Shown: piece after piece, positions 19,788 through 29,303 of the stretch | Numbering within the stretch: position 1 is the stretch's first letter | Layout: each line of letters opens with the position of its first letter | Assembly: GCA_016214145.1 (NCBI GenBank) | Contig: JACRPA010000002.1 | Location: 558,001-622,000 of the forward strand | Direction of reading: 5' to 3' | Origin: Rhodocyclales bacterium | GTDB lineage: Bacteria; Pseudomonadota; Gammaproteobacteria; Burkholderiales; Rhodocyclaceae | Length of the DNA: 64,000 nucleotides | Notes under the pieces: model-generated | The model's database searches: none | Seen by the model: the letters and a program-made list of their open reading frames with translations, nothing else | Told to the model about the DNA's origin: nothing | Made by a program: the position numbers and the translations under genes

Positions 19788-20864
19788 ATGCCCTTGCTCG
19801 AACTCAAGAACATTTCCCATGCCTATGGCGACCATGCCGTGGTGAGCGACCTTTCCTGCGCCCTGGAGCAGGGCGCGATCGGCTGCCTGCTCGGCCCTTC
19901 GGGCTGCGGCAAGACGACGGTGCTGCGCGCCATTGCCGGCTTCGAACAGGTCAGCCGCGGGGAAATCCATCTCAACGGCAGGGTGGTCAGCAGTCCCGGC
20001 TTGCACGTTCCGCCGGAACAGCGCCGCATCGGCATGGTGTTCCAGGACTTCGCCCTGTTCCCCCACTTGAGCGTCGCCGACAACATCGCCTTCGGCCTGC
20101 GCCATGACGGCGATGCCGGGCGGCGCGCACGCGTCGAGGAGTTGCTCGTCACGGTGGGGCTCTCCGGGGCCGGCGGCAAGTATCCGCACGAACTTTCCGG
20201 CGGCCAGCAGCAGCGCGTCGCACTGGCCCGCGCCCTGGCGCCGAAACCGCATCTGCTGCTGCTCGACGAGCCCTTCTCGAATCTCGACGTCGACCTGCGC
20301 GAGCGCCTCTCGCTCGAAGTGCGCGACATCCTCAAGCAGTCCGGCATCACCGCCATCCTGGTCACGCACGACCAGCACGAGGCCTTCGCCGTGGCCGACG
20401 AGATCGGCATCATGCACGAAGGCCGCATCCAGCAATGGGACACGCCGTACAACCTCTACCATCGCCCGATCAATCGCTTCGTCGCGGATTTCGTCGGCCA
20501 GGGTGTATTCCTGCAGGGCGACGTGCTCAGTGCGCGCGAAGTGCAGATCGAGCTGGGCACGCTCGCCGGCAGCATCCCGACCGAGTGCGGCGTCGGCTGC
20601 GCCGCCTGCGGCAAGGGCTGCCGCGTTTCGGTCCTCCTGCGTCCCGACGACGTGGTGCGCGACGACGCGGCCGCCACCCAGGCGGAAGTCGTGGCGAAGG
20701 CCTTTCGCGGCGCCGAGTTCCTCTACACCCTGAAGCTGCCCAGCGGCGTGCGCGTGCTCTCGCTGGTGCCCAGCCACCACAATCACGCCATCGGCGAGAA
20801 GATCGGCATCCGCCTCGACGTGGATCACGTGGTGGTGTTCCGAAACCAAACCGAAAACGCGTGA
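19788..20864 (+). CDS. fbpC: Iron(III) ABC transporter ATPase with C-terminal cysteine cluster
   Basis: A 358-residue ATPase. Walker [10 protein letters not shown], signature LSGGQQQR, Walker [13 protein letters not shown] and switch His in [10 protein letters not shown] are all present. The C-terminal TOBE-like region contains C267, C271, C274 and C278 ([12 protein letters not shown]), which could bind a metal or cluster; Neisseria FbpC lacks this as far as I recall. I chose ATG 19788 because the upstream ATG 19749 is inside the Fur-like site. The stop overlaps the aat start as GTGA, so fbpC, aat and bpt appear to form one operon. Confidence 0.92.
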   Translation: MPLLELKNISHAYGDHAVVSDLSCALEQGAIGCLLGPSGCGKTTVLRAIAGFEQVSRGEIHLNGRVVSSPGLHVPPEQRRIGMVFQDFALFPHLSVADNIAFGLRHDGDAGRRARVEELLVTVGLSGAGGKYPHELSGGQQQRVALARALAPKPHLLLLDEPFSNLDVDLRERLSLEVRDILKQSGITAILVTHDQHEAFAVADEIGIMHEGRIQQWDTPYNLYHRPINRFVADFVGQGVFLQGDVLSAREVQIELGTLAGSIPTECGVGCAACGKGCRVSVLLRPDDVVRDDAAATQAEVVAKAFRGAEFLYTLKLPSGVRVLSLVPSHHNHAIGEKIGIRLDVDHVVVFRNQTENA

Positions 20865-21577
20865 TCCCCTGGCTGGAGCGGAATACCCCCTTCCCGCCTG
20901 TGGGCAAGGCGCTCACCCGCCCCAACGGCCTGCTGTGCGCCGGCGGCGACCTGTCGCCGGAGCGCCTGCTGGAGGCCTATCGCCATGGCATCTTCCCCTG
21001 GTTTTCCGAAGGCGAACCCATCCTCTGGTGGAGCCCGGACCCGCGCATGGTGCTGTTTCCGGAGGAACTGAAAATCTCGCGCTCGCTCGCCAAATCGCTG
21101 CGGCGCGGCCACTATGTAGTGCGCCTCGACACGGCTTTTCCTGCGGTGATCCGCGAATGCAGCCTGCCGCGGCCGGGCCAGGACGGCACCTGGATCACTC
21201 CGCAGATGCAGCAGGCCTATGGCCGCCTGCATGAACTCGGCTACGCCCATTCCGTCGAGACCTGGATCGATGGACAACTCGCCGGCGGTCTGTACGGCAT
21301 GGCGATCGGACGCGCCTTCTATGGCGAGTCGATGTTCTCGCGCGTCACCGACGCCTCGAAAATCGCGCTGGCCCATCTGGCGCGCTATCTTGAACGCCGG
21401 GGATTCGCCGTGATAGATTGCCAGATGAAGACGGCGCACCTGGCCTCGCTCGGCGCGAGGGAAATCCGGCGGCGCGAACTGGCGCGCGGCCTGGAAACCT
21501 GGACGACGGAAGGCCAGGGGCCCGGCAAGTGGCCGCAGTACGGTGCGAAGGATTTGTTTGGCGCGGACAACACATGA
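20861..21577 (+). CDS. aat: Leucyl/phenylalanyl-tRNA-protein transferase
   Basis: A 238-residue transferase that adds Leu or Phe from aminoacyl-tRNA to proteins with N-terminal Arg or Lys, marking them for ClpAP (N-degron pathway). Family motifs: [40 protein letters not shown] and FAVIDCQM. The start is GTG 20861, overlapping the fbpC stop; the frame upstream is a shadow of fbpC. The next gene, bpt, overlaps as ATGA. The aat-bpt pairing is common in proteobacteria; coupling to an iron ATPase is less expected. Confidence 0.95.
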   Translation: MIPWLERNTPFPPVGKALTRPNGLLCAGGDLSPERLLEAYRHGIFPWFSEGEPILWWSPDPRMVLFPEELKISRSLAKSLRRGHYVVRLDTAFPAVIRECSLPRPGQDGTWITPQMQQAYGRLHELGYAHSVETWIDGQLAGGLYGMAIGRAFYGESMFSRVTDASKIALAHLARYLERRGFAVIDCQMKTAHLASLGAREIRRRELARGLETWTTEGQGPGKWPQYGAKDLFGADNT

Positions 21578-22317
21578 GCCTGCTCAAGGACCTGCCCTTT
21601 CCCCTGCTGCAGTTCTACGCCACCGCGCCCTACGCCTGCTCGTACCTGCCGGGCCGCATTGCGCGCTCGCAGGTGGCCACGCCCAGCCACCTGATCGACG
21701 CCCGCATCTACAGCGAACTGGTGCATTCCGGCTTTCGCCGCAGCGGCATCTTCACCTACCGCCCCTATTGCGACGCCTGCCGCGCCTGCGTTCCGGTGCG
21801 CCTGCCGGTCGATCGCTTCACGCCGAACCGCGCCCAGCGCCGCTCGGCGGCGCGCCACGACGGCCTGGCCGCCCGCGAACTGCCGCTGGCCTTCCGCGAG
21901 GAGCATTACGACCTCTACCAGCGCTACCAGGCCTCGCGCCACTCCGGCGGAGGCATGGACCAGGACAGCCGCGAGCAATACGCCCACTTCCTGCTGCAAA
22001 GCCATGTCGACAGCCGCCTGGTGGAATTCCGCGAGAACGACGTGCTGCGCATGGTGAGCATCGTGGACGTGCTCACCGACGGGCTCTCCTCGGTCTACAC
22101 TTTCTTCGACCCCGACGTGCCCGGCGCCAGCTACGGCACCTGGTGCATCCTCTGGCAGGTGGCCCAATGCCGGAAGCTGGGACTGCCCTGCCTCTACCTG
22201 GGATACTGGATCGGCGAAAGCCGCAAGATGGCCTACAAGGCGAACTTCCGCCCCATCGAGGGGCGCGTCGGCGGCATCTGGCGCGAGCTCGACGACGAAG
22301 ATCTGCTCCGACGCTGA
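21574..22317 (+). CDS. bpt: Aspartate/glutamate leucyltransferase (Bpt)
   Basis: A 247-residue ATE-like transferase of the Bpt group. Bpt adds Leu from Leu-tRNA to N-terminal Asp or Glu, feeding the N-degron pathway. The N-terminal domain has the paired cysteines [14 protein letters not shown], and the C-terminal domain has [17 protein letters not shown] and [21 protein letters not shown]. Start ATG 21574 overlaps the aat stop (ATGA). It completes a two-enzyme N-degron module with aat. Confidence 0.94.
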   Translation: MSLLKDLPFPLLQFYATAPYACSYLPGRIARSQVATPSHLIDARIYSELVHSGFRRSGIFTYRPYCDACRACVPVRLPVDRFTPNRAQRRSAARHDGLAARELPLAFREEHYDLYQRYQASRHSGGGMDQDSREQYAHFLLQSHVDSRLVEFRENDVLRMVSIVDVLTDGLSSVYTFFDPDVPGASYGTWCILWQVAQCRKLGLPCLYLGYWIGESRKMAYKANFRPIEGRVGGIWRELDDEDLLRR

Positions 22318-22341
22318 CGGGCCTTCGGCTAAAATCGCCGG

Positions 22342-23361
22342 ATGCTCTACGAACTCGCCCGCCCCTTTCTCTTCGCGCTCGACGCCGAAACCGCCCACGA
22401 CCTGACCCTCGCCAGCCTGCGCACCGCGCATGCGCTGCACCTGCCCGTCGCCTGCTCTGCGCCCGCAGCCAAGCCGGTGCGCGTGATGGGGCTGGAGTTT
22501 CCCAACCGCATCGGGCTGGCCGCCGGCCTCGACAAGAACGGCGAGTGCATCGAGGGCCTCGCCGCGCTGGGCTTCGGCCACATCGAGATCGGCACGGTGA
22601 CGCCGCGGCCGCAGGTCGGCAACCCGAAGCCGCGTCTGTTCCGCCTGCCGGAGCGGCAGGCCATCATCAACCGCATGGGCTTCAACAACCACGGCGTCGA
22701 CGCCCTCGTCGCCCATGTGCGGCGCTCGTCGTACAAGGGCATTCTCGGCATCAACATCGGCAAGAACTTCGACACGCCCATCGAGCGCGCCGTCGACGAC
22801 TACCTCGCCTGCCTGCGCAAGGTGTACGAGCACGCCAGCTACGTGACGGTGAACATCTCCTCGCCCAACACCATGAACCTGCGCCAGCTGCAGGGGGAAT
22901 CCGAGCTGGACGGCCTGCTCGGCCCGCTCAAGCGCGCGCAGGAGGCCCTCGCCCAGCAGCATGGCCGCCACGTCCCGCTGGCGCTGAAGATCGCGCCGGA
23001 CCTCGACGAGGCGCAGATCCTCGTCATCGCCGACGCCCTCAGGCGCCACCGCATCGAAGCGGCGATCGCCACCAACACCACGATCTCGCGCGAGGGCGTC
23101 GAGCACCTCGCCCACGCCGACGAGGCGGGCGGCCTCTCCGGCGCGCCAGTCTTCGGGAAATCCACCACCGTGCTCGGCGCGCTGTCCCGCGCGCTCGGCA
23201 ACGAAATTCCCCTGATCGGCGTCGGCGGCGTGATGGACGGGCAATCGGCGCGCGCCAAGCTGGCGGCGGGTGCGCAACTGGTGCAGATTTACACGGGGCT
23301 CATCTATCGCGGCCCCGCGCTGGTGAAGGAAGCGGTCGCGGCCACAAACGATTTCTCGTAG
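22342..23361 (+). CDS. pyrD: Dihydroorotate dehydrogenase (quinone), class 2
   Basis: A 339-residue class 2 PyrD, a membrane-associated flavoenzyme that oxidises dihydroorotate to orotate with quinone in pyrimidine synthesis. Motifs: [62 protein letters not shown] (active-site Ser), ATNTT and [11 protein letters not shown]. The N-terminal helical extension typical of class 2 is present. ATG 22342 lies 24 bases after bpt. A repeat of family R1 starts at the stop codon. Confidence 0.97.
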   Translation: MLYELARPFLFALDAETAHDLTLASLRTAHALHLPVACSAPAAKPVRVMGLEFPNRIGLAAGLDKNGECIEGLAALGFGHIEIGTVTPRPQVGNPKPRLFRLPERQAIINRMGFNNHGVDALVAHVRRSSYKGILGINIGKNFDTPIERAVDDYLACLRKVYEHASYVTVNISSPNTMNLRQLQGESELDGLLGPLKRAQEALAQQHGRHVPLALKIAPDLDEAQILVIADALRRHRIEAAIATNTTISREGVEHLAHADEAGGLSGAPVFGKSTTVLGALSRALGNEIPLIGVGGVMDGQSARAKLAAGAQLVQIYTGLIYRGPALVKEAVAATNDFS

Positions 23362-23431
23362 GTCGGGCTTCAGCCCGGCGACCGAAGGAAATCCCTGTGG
23401 GACGCAACTGTCGGCCTGAAGGCCGACCTAC
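23358..23431. repeat. Palindromic repeat family R1, copy a
   Basis: GTAGGTCGGGCTTCAGCCCG at the left pairs with GGCCTGAAGGCCGACCTAC-like sequence at the right. The centre contains GACCGAAGGAAATCCCTGT, which is also in copy b. It overlaps the pyrD stop codon and fills the gap before ald. Confidence 0.8.
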
Positions 23432-23445
23432 ATGGAGGCAGCACA

Positions 23446-24567
23446 ATGCTGGTCGGCGTACCGAAGGAAATCAAGAACCACGAATACCGCGTCGGCCTCA
23501 CGCCCGCCGGGGTACACGCGCTGACTTTGGCCGGCCATGACGTCCTCGTCGAGACGAACGCCGGCGCCCGCGTCGGTTTCCCCGATGCCGACTATGTCGC
23601 CGCCGGCGCGCGCATCGCGGCGAACGCGGCCGGGGTGTATGGGCGGGCGGACATGGTCGTCAAGGTGAAGGAACTGCAGGCTGCGGAATTTCCGCTGACG
23701 CGGCCCGGCCAGATCCTCTACGCCTACCAGCACTTCGCGCCCGATCCCGATCTTCTGCAGCATGTGCTCGATTGCGGCCTCTCCTGCGTCGCCTACGAGA
23801 CCGTGGCGGATGCACAGGGCCGCCTGCCCCTGCTGGCGCCCATGTCGCGGGTGGCCGGCCGGCTGGCGCCGCAGGTGGGCGCCTGGGCGCTGCAGATGGC
23901 CAACGGCGGCTCGGGCGTGCTGCTCGGCGGCGTCGCCGGCGTCCCGCCGGGCAAGGTGGTCATCGTCGGTGCCGGCAACGTCGGCACGAACGCCCTGCAG
24001 ATCGCCGTCGGCATGGGCGCCCGGGTCACCCTCTTCGACCGCGGCGTCGCCAAGCTCGCCGCCATCGAGCAGATCTACCGGGGCCGCATCGCCACCTGCG
24101 TCGCCGATCCGCTCACCCTCGAGCGCAACGTCGCCGATGCCGATCTCGTCATCGGCGCCGTGCTGATTCCAGGCAAGCTGTCGCCGAAGTTCATCCCGCG
24201 CGCACTGCTGCGCAAGATGCGGTCCGGCTCGGTCATCGTCGACGTCGGCATCGACCAAGGCGGCATCGCCGAGACCTCGCGGCCGACTTCGCACTCGAAT
24301 CCGATCTTCGTCGAGGAAGGCATCGTGCATTACTGCGTGCCCAACATGCCCTCCGCGGTGGCGCGCACCGCGACGCTGGCGCTGACGCAGGCCACCCTGC
24401 CCTACGCCCTCAAGCTGGCCAATCTCGGCCTGCGCCGGGCGCTCGATGAGGATGCCGGACTCATGCAGGGATTGCAGGTACACGCCGGCAAGGTCACGCA
24501 CGCCGGACTCGCCGAGGACACCGGGCGACCCCTCACGCCGCCCGCCGAAGCCCTCTCCGCAAGCTAA
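23446..24567 (+). CDS. ald: Alanine dehydrogenase
   Basis: A 373-residue NAD-dependent alanine dehydrogenase (alanine to pyruvate plus ammonia). Motifs: [20 protein letters not shown] (substrate Arg and Lys), [10 protein letters not shown], the His in [21 protein letters not shown], Rossmann loop [13 protein letters not shown] and [13 protein letters not shown] lies 9 bases before ATG 23446. Preceded by an R1 repeat. The C-terminal end overlaps no other gene; rnfA begins 91 bases later. Confidence 0.96.
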   Translation: MLVGVPKEIKNHEYRVGLTPAGVHALTLAGHDVLVETNAGARVGFPDADYVAAGARIAANAAGVYGRADMVVKVKELQAAEFPLTRPGQILYAYQHFAPDPDLLQHVLDCGLSCVAYETVADAQGRLPLLAPMSRVAGRLAPQVGAWALQMANGGSGVLLGGVAGVPPGKVVIVGAGNVGTNALQIAVGMGARVTLFDRGVAKLAAIEQIYRGRIATCVADPLTLERNVADADLVIGAVLIPGKLSPKFIPRALLRKMRSGSVIVDVGIDQGGIAETSRPTSHSNPIFVEEGIVHYCVPNMPSAVARTATLALTQATLPYALKLANLGLRRALDEDAGLMQGLQVHAGKVTHAGLAEDTGRPLTPPAEALSAS

Positions 24568-24658
24568 AATTCATAAAAGTCATAAGGCTATAACCCCCGC
24601 AGGGTTGTATGCTGCGACGCGAAAAGCGATAATTTCCGGTCACAAAACCGCAACCAAC

Positions 24659-25243
24659 ATGACCGGCTACTTGTTCATCGTCATCGGCGCCGTTCTCGTC
24701 AACAACGTCGTCTTCGGCCGCATCCTCGGCCTGTGCCCCTTCATGGGCGTCTCCAAGAAGCTGGAGACGGCCGTCGGCATGGGCGCGGCGACCACCTTCG
24801 TGCTGACCGTCGCCTCCGGCGCCGCCTACCTGATCGACCATTACCTGCTGCTGCCGAACGGCCTCGAATACCTGCGCACCCTGGCCTTCATCATCGTCAT
24901 CGCCGGCCTCGTGCAACTGACCGAAATGGTCATCCAGAAGACCAGCCCGGTGCTGCACCAGGTGCTCGGCATCTACCTGCCCCTCATCACCACCAACTGC
25001 GCCGTCCTCGGCGTGCCGCTGCTCAACGTCGCCTTCAAATACAACCTGCTCGAATCGCTGCTGTTCGGCTTCGGCAGCGCCGTCGGCTTCTCGCTGGCCC
25101 TGGTGCTCTTCGGCAGCCTGCGCGAAAGGCTCGAGGGTGCGGATATTCCCGTCCCCTTCCGCGGCACGGCCATCGCCATGATCACCGCCGGCCTGATGAG
25201 CATCGCCTTCATGGGCTTCGCCGGCCTCGACAAGTACCACTGA
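24659..25243 (+). CDS. rnfA: Electron transport complex subunit RnfA
   Basis: A 194-residue integral membrane protein, almost the same length as E. coli RsxA. Six hydrophobic helices, with [16 protein letters not shown] and [10 protein letters not shown] conserved; the cysteines in these loops hold the intramembrane Fe-S cluster in Rnf/Nqr. Rnf couples ferredoxin/NAD electron transfer to ion movement. ATG 24659 starts the conserved region. The stop overlaps rnfB as TGATG. Confidence 0.96.
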   Translation: MTGYLFIVIGAVLVNNVVFGRILGLCPFMGVSKKLETAVGMGAATTFVLTVASGAAYLIDHYLLLPNGLEYLRTLAFIIVIAGLVQLTEMVIQKTSPVLHQVLGIYLPLITTNCAVLGVPLLNVAFKYNLLESLLFGFGSAVGFSLALVLFGSLRERLEGADIPVPFRGTAIAMITAGLMSIAFMGFAGLDKYH

Positions 25244-25797
25244 TGTTAACGGCCCTTCTCGTCATGGCCGGCATCGCCGTGGTGCTCGGCGCGATGCTCG
25301 GCTTCGCCTCGATCCAGTTCAAGGTGAAGGGCGATCCGCTGGTGGACAAGATCGACGCCATCCTGCCGCAGACGCAATGCGGCCAATGCGGCTTCCCCGG
25401 CTGCAAGCCCTACGCGCAGGCCATCGCCAAGGGCGAGGCCGAGATCAACCAGTGCCCGCCGGGCGGCGAGGAAGGCATCCGCAAGCTGGCCGATCTCCTC
25501 GGCAAGGAGTTCAAGCCGCTTTCCGCAGAACACGGCGTGGAAAAGCCGAAGCAGGTGGCCGTCATCGACGAGAACCTGTGCATCGGCTGCACCTTGTGCA
25601 CCCAGGCCTGCCCGGTCGACGCCATCGTCGGCGCGGCCAAGCAGATGCACACCATCGTTGCGCCGCTGTGCACCGGCTGCGAGCTCTGCGTGCCGCCCTG
25701 TCCGGTCGACTGCATCGCCATGGCGCCGGTGGCTGAGACGGTGGAAACCTGGAAGTGGCGCTACCCTGTCATTCCGATCCGGGAGAAGGCAGCATGA
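25243..25797 (+). CDS. rnfB: Electron transport complex subunit RnfB
   Basis: A 184-residue ferredoxin-like subunit. An N-terminal membrane helix (about 3-25) precedes the four-Cys motif [18 protein letters not shown]...CPPGG, and then two 4Fe-4S ferredoxin motifs, [16 protein letters not shown] and [16 protein letters not shown]. It feeds electrons into the Rnf complex. The stop codon is the first triplet overlapped by the R5 repeat, which separates it from rnfC. Confidence 0.96.
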   Translation: MLTALLVMAGIAVVLGAMLGFASIQFKVKGDPLVDKIDAILPQTQCGQCGFPGCKPYAQAIAKGEAEINQCPPGGEEGIRKLADLLGKEFKPLSAEHGVEKPKQVAVIDENLCIGCTLCTQACPVDAIVGAAKQMHTIVAPLCTGCELCVPPCPVDCIAMAPVAETVETWKWRYPVIPIREKAA

Positions 25798-25906
25798 GCG
25801 CCGCCCGCAGGACCGTCCCAAGGGCGGCGCAGACAACAACCCGGAGCCGCGTAGCGGCGAACCACCGTCACCCCCTTCCTCGGGAAGGGGGCGGGGGAAT
25901 GGCCCG
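25794..25906 (+). repeat. Intercistronic structured repeat R5, copy a (rnfB-rnfC)
   Basis: About 113 bp starting at ATGAGCGCC over the rnfB stop and ending just before the rnfC GTG. It contains three hairpins: GCGCCGCCC with GGGCGGCGC; GCCGC-GTA-GCGGC; and CCCCCTTC with a GAAGGGGG-type arm. The layout aligns end to end with copy b at 30606, and stem differences between copies are compensatory. Short reading frames through it are not conserved. Confidence 0.85.
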
Positions 25907-27595
25907 GTGATCGCCGCCCTCTTCAAGTTCCGCGGCGGCGTCAAGCCGGCCTCGCACAAGGACGAATCGACGCAGGCGCCGATCGCCCGCGCGCCGCTGC
26001 CGCCCCGGCTGATCGTGCCGCTGCGCCAGAGCGCGGGCGGCACGCCGCAGCCGCTGGTGACGGCCGGGCAGAAGGTGCTCAAGGGCGAGCGCATCGGCGC
26101 CCCCGAGAGCGATTTCTCCGCCGCCATCCATGCGCCCACTTCCGGCAAGGTGCTGGCAGTCGAGCCGCGCTTGCTGCCGCATCCCTCGGGCCTCGCCGCG
26201 CCCTGCGTCGTAATCGAACCGGACGGCGAGGAGCGCTGGATCGATCGAACCTCCGTCAGTTACGCCTCGGAAACGCCGGACGTTCTGCGCGGCCTGCTGC
26301 GCGACGCCGGCATCGTCGGCCTCGGCGGGGCGACCTTTCCCAGCCACCTCAAGCTGAAGCCGGGGACTTCCGGCCGCATCGGGACGCTGATCATCAACGG
26401 CGCCGAGTGCGAGCCGTGGATCACCTGCGACGACCTGCTGATGCGCGAGCGGGCCGATGAAATCGTCAGCGGCATCGCCATCCTCCGCCATATCGCTTCG
26501 GCGGACCGCGTTCTGGTCGGCATCGAGGACAACAAGCCGCAGGCCATCGCCGTCCTGCGCGCCGCCACCGCGCAATCGGCCGGCATCGAAGTCATGCCGG
26601 TGCCGACGCGCTATCCGGCCGGCGGCGAGAAACAACTGATCCGCGTCCTCACCGGCATCGAGATCCCCTACGGCCGCTTCGGCACCGAGTTCGGCGTGCA
26701 GTGCTTCAACGTTGGCACGGCCTGCAGCGTGCACCGCGCCGTCGAACTGGGCGAGCCGCTGGTCTCGCGCATCGTGACGCTCAGCGGCAACGTCGAGCAT
26801 CCCGGCAATTTCGAGGTGCTGGTCGGCACGCCGATCGACGAACTGCTGAAGCTGGTCAAGCCTAAGGCCGACACTGACCGCTTTATCATGGGCGGCCCGA
26901 TGATGGGCTTCACCCTGCCGCGCACCGACCTGCCGGTGACCAAGGCGGCCAACTGCATCCTCGCCGCCAGTCCGGCGCTGTTTCCGCCGCAGGGCCCGGA
27001 GATGCCCTGCATCCGCTGCGGCGCCTGCACGCGCGCCTGTCCCGCCGAGCTGCAGCCGCACGAGCTGTACTGGTTCTCCCGCGCAAAGAACTTCGGCAAG
27101 GCCCAGGAGTACGGCATCTTCGACTGCATCGAGTGCGGCTGCTGCGCCTACGTCTGCCCCTCCAACATTCGCCTCGTGGATTACTACCGCTTCGCCAAGT
27201 CCTCCATGCGCACGCTGGAGCGCGACAAGGCCGCCTCGGATGCGGCGCGCATGCGCTTCGAGTTGCGCAACCAGCGCGAAGAGCGCGACAAGGCCGAGAA
27301 GGCGGCGCGCCTGGCCGCCAAGACCGCGGCCGGACGGCAGGCCGTCGTTGCGCCGGCTGCGCCGGCTTCGACGCCGGCCACGCCCGAAACGACCGTCTCC
27401 CTGCCGCCGCTCGATGAAGCCAAGAAGGCATTGATCGCCGCCGCCATCGCCCGGGCGCAAGCGCAGAAGGAAGGCGTGCAGCCGAAGAACATCGACAACC
27501 TGACGCCGGAAAAACAGGCCGAGATTCGCGAGATCGAGTCGCGCCGCGCCAGGGTGCGCGAACTGGCGAAGACGCCGCCCGAGGAACCTGTATAA
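25907..27595 (+). CDS. rnfC: Electron transport complex subunit RnfC
   Basis: A 562-residue peripheral subunit with the NADH/FMN-binding RnfC domain (GGATFPSHLKL, LIINGAECEPWITCDD) and two 4Fe-4S motifs, CIRCGACTRACPAEL and CIECGCCAYVCPSNI, followed by an Ala/Lys-rich tail that is much shorter than in E. coli RsxC. GTG 25907 (MIAALFKFRGG) is chosen because FKFRGG is where RnfC proteins begin; everything upstream in the frame is R5 repeat and rnfB shadow. Confidence 0.93.
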   Translation: MIAALFKFRGGVKPASHKDESTQAPIARAPLPPRLIVPLRQSAGGTPQPLVTAGQKVLKGERIGAPESDFSAAIHAPTSGKVLAVEPRLLPHPSGLAAPCVVIEPDGEERWIDRTSVSYASETPDVLRGLLRDAGIVGLGGATFPSHLKLKPGTSGRIGTLIINGAECEPWITCDDLLMRERADEIVSGIAILRHIASADRVLVGIEDNKPQAIAVLRAATAQSAGIEVMPVPTRYPAGGEKQLIRVLTGIEIPYGRFGTEFGVQCFNVGTACSVHRAVELGEPLVSRIVTLSGNVEHPGNFEVLVGTPIDELLKLVKPKADTDRFIMGGPMMGFTLPRTDLPVTKAANCILAASPALFPPQGPEMPCIRCGACTRACPAELQPHELYWFSRAKNFGKAQEYGIFDCIECGCCAYVCPSNIRLVDYYRFAKSSMRTLERDKAASDAARMRFELRNQREERDKAEKAARLAAKTAAGRQAVVAPAAPASTPATPETTVSLPPLDEAKKALIAAAIARAQAQKEGVQPKNIDNLTPEKQAEIREIESRRARVRELAKTPPEEPV

Positions 27596-27597
27596 AT

Positions 27598-28623
27598 ATG
27601 AACGGCTCTCCACACCTCCATCTGCCGATCAGCGTCCGCCTCGTCATGCTCAAGGTGCTGGCCGCCCTGCTGCCGGGCATTGCGGTCTACGTCTGGTTCT
27701 TCGGCGCGGCGATCCTCGTGCAGATCGCCCTGGCCTCCGCCGCGGCGCTGGCCGGCGAAGCGGCCATGCTCAGGCTGCGCGGCAAGCCGGTGGGACTGTT
27801 CCTCGCCGACGGCAGCGCCCTGGTGACGGCCTGGCTGATCGCCCTGACCTTCCCGCCCATCGTGCCCTGGTGGCTGACCGTGTCGGCGACCCTGTTCGCC
27901 ATCGTCGTGGCCAAGCATCTCTACGGCGGACTCGGCCAGAATCCCTTCAACCCGGCCATGGTCGCCTTCTGCATTTCCATCATCGCCTTTCCGGCCCTCA
28001 TGTCGCAGTGGCCGGCGGTCGGCTTCACCGATTTCGCCGCCCAGATGGGCGTCGTCTTCCAAAGTCAGTCCCCGCAGGACGCCGTCACCATGGCCACGCC
28101 GCTCGACGCCCTGCGCACCTCGCTGCACACGCCGGAGGCGCGCGCCACCGTGGCCGGCATCCTCGGCTCGCACGCCACCTTCGGCAACATCGGCGGCAAG
28201 GGCTGGGAGTGGATCGCCCTGGCCTACCTCGCCGGCGGCCTCTGGCTGCTGCAGCAGCGCATCATCACCTGGCACGTGCCGGTCGCCTTCCTCGGCGTGC
28301 TGGCGCTCATCGCCACCGGTTTCAGCCTCGGCAACCCGGAGCGCTACGCCGGCCCGACCTTCCATGTCATCACCGGCGGCGCCATGCTGGGCGCCTTCTT
28401 CATCGCCACCGACCCGGTCTCCGGCGCCACCACGCCGCGCGGCAAGCTGATCTTCGCCGCCGGCATCGCCCTGCTCACCTGGATCATCCGCACCTTCGGC
28501 GCCTACCCGGACGGCATGGCCTTCGGCGTGCTGCTGATGAACCTGTGCGTGCCGCTCATCGACATGGGCACCCAGCCGCCGGTGTTCGGGCACAAGGACG
28601 GGAAGCGGGACGGCGCGCCATGA
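27598..28623 (+). CDS. rnfD: Electron transport complex subunit RnfD
   Basis: A 341-residue integral membrane protein with about nine helices. The FMN-attachment region reads QDAVTMATPLD, whose Thr is the usual phosphoester-linked FMN site, and the conserved GGLGQNPFNPAM and FIATDPVSGATTPRGK are present. It lies 2 bases after rnfC and overlaps rnfG as ATGA. A copy of the dispersed 24-bp word is embedded at 28061, just before the FMN motif. Confidence 0.95.
   Translation: MNGSPHLHLPISVRLVMLKVLAALLPGIAVYVWFFGAAILVQIALASAAALAGEAAMLRLRGKPVGLFLADGSALVTAWLIALTFPPIVPWWLTVSATLFAIVVAKHLYGGLGQNPFNPAMVAFCISIIAFPALMSQWPAVGFTDFAAQMGVVFQSQSPQDAVTMATPLDALRTSLHTPEARATVAGILGSHATFGNIGGKGWEWIALAYLAGGLWLLQQRIITWHVPVAFLGVLALIATGFSLGNPERYAGPTFHVITGGAMLGAFFIATDPVSGATTPRGKLIFAAGIALLTWIIRTFGAYPDGMAFGVLLMNLCVPLIDMGTQPPVFGHKDGKRDGAP
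28061..28084 (+). repeat. Dispersed 24-bp word, copy 2 (in rnfD)
   Basis: AAAGTCAGTC, then CCCGCAGG, then ACGCCG. In frame it encodes QSQSPQDA, in the loop just before the FMN-binding motif. Confidence 0.6.
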
Positions 28624-29303
28624 CGGAACAGAACGCCGCCCGCGTTTCCCTGCGCACCGCCGCCATCCTGACGCTGTTCACCGTGCTATTCACCACCCTC
28701 ATGGCGGCGACCTACCAGGCCACCAAACCGGCCATCGAAGCCAGCGCCGAAGCGGAAAAGCTGAAGCTGGTCGGCGAAGTCCTGCCTGCCCCTCTCTACG
28801 ACAATGCCCTGCTGGCCGATTACGTCGACGTGGCGCCGCGCGCCGAACTCGGCCTCGCCGCCCAGGACGATACGGTGCGCGTGTTGCGCGCCCGCCGGGC
28901 CGGTGCCCCGGCGGCCCTGGTGTTCGAGGCCGTGGCGCCGGACGGCTACGGCGGCAAGATCCGTCTCATCATCGCTGTCGGCGCGGACAACCGCCTGATC
29001 GGCGTGCGCGTGGTCAGTCACAAGGAGACGCCCGGCCTGGGCGACTACATCGACCCGAAGAAGGACCGCAACAAGTCGGCCCCCTGGATCAGGCAGTTCG
29101 ACGCGACCGGTTTCGGGGAAGTGCCGATCGCCGGCTGGAAGGTGAAGAAGGACGGCGGCCGCTTCGACGCCCGCGCCGGCGCCACCATCAGCGCCCGCGC
29201 CGTGACGAACGCCGTTGGGCGCGCCCTGCAATTCGCCGCGGACCACCGCGACAAACTCTACGCACTTCCGGCACAATCTGTTATGGAGAAGGAAGGCCAA
29301 TGA
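28620..29303 (+). CDS. rnfG: Electron transport complex subunit RnfG
   Basis: A 227-residue subunit with one N-terminal membrane helix (about 13-33) and a periplasmic FMN-binding domain. The conserved VVSHKETPGLGDYI and the FMN-attachment region AGATISARAVTNAV are present. Start ATG 28620 overlaps rnfD, and the stop overlaps rnfE, both as ATGA, so the genes are translationally coupled. Confidence 0.95.
   Translation: MTEQNAARVSLRTAAILTLFTVLFTTLMAATYQATKPAIEASAEAEKLKLVGEVLPAPLYDNALLADYVDVAPRAELGLAAQDDTVRVLRARRAGAPAALVFEAVAPDGYGGKIRLIIAVGADNRLIGVRVVSHKETPGLGDYIDPKKDRNKSAPWIRQFDATGFGEVPIAGWKVKKDGGRFDARAGATISARAVTNAVGRALQFAADHRDKLYALPAQSVMEKEGQ

Noticed and set aside
23510-23535. GCTGACTTTGG in ald resembling the reverse of the dispersed word
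   Set aside because: The core partly matches but the middle and the ACGGCG end do not; left out of the count.
25658-25906. Longer rnfC frame
   Set aside because: The extra codons cover the end of rnfB and the R5 repeat; RnfC homologues begin at the FKFRGG region.
27860-27880. CGTGCCCTGGTGGCTGAC in rnfD as another word copy
   Set aside because: Lacks ACTTT and fits ordinary codons for a membrane helix.
29012-29037. GTCAGTC with GACGCC at the right spacing in rnfG, resembling the dispersed word
   Set aside because: It encodes the conserved RnfG motif VVSHKETPGLGD, so the match can be explained by protein conservation; the AAA start is absent.
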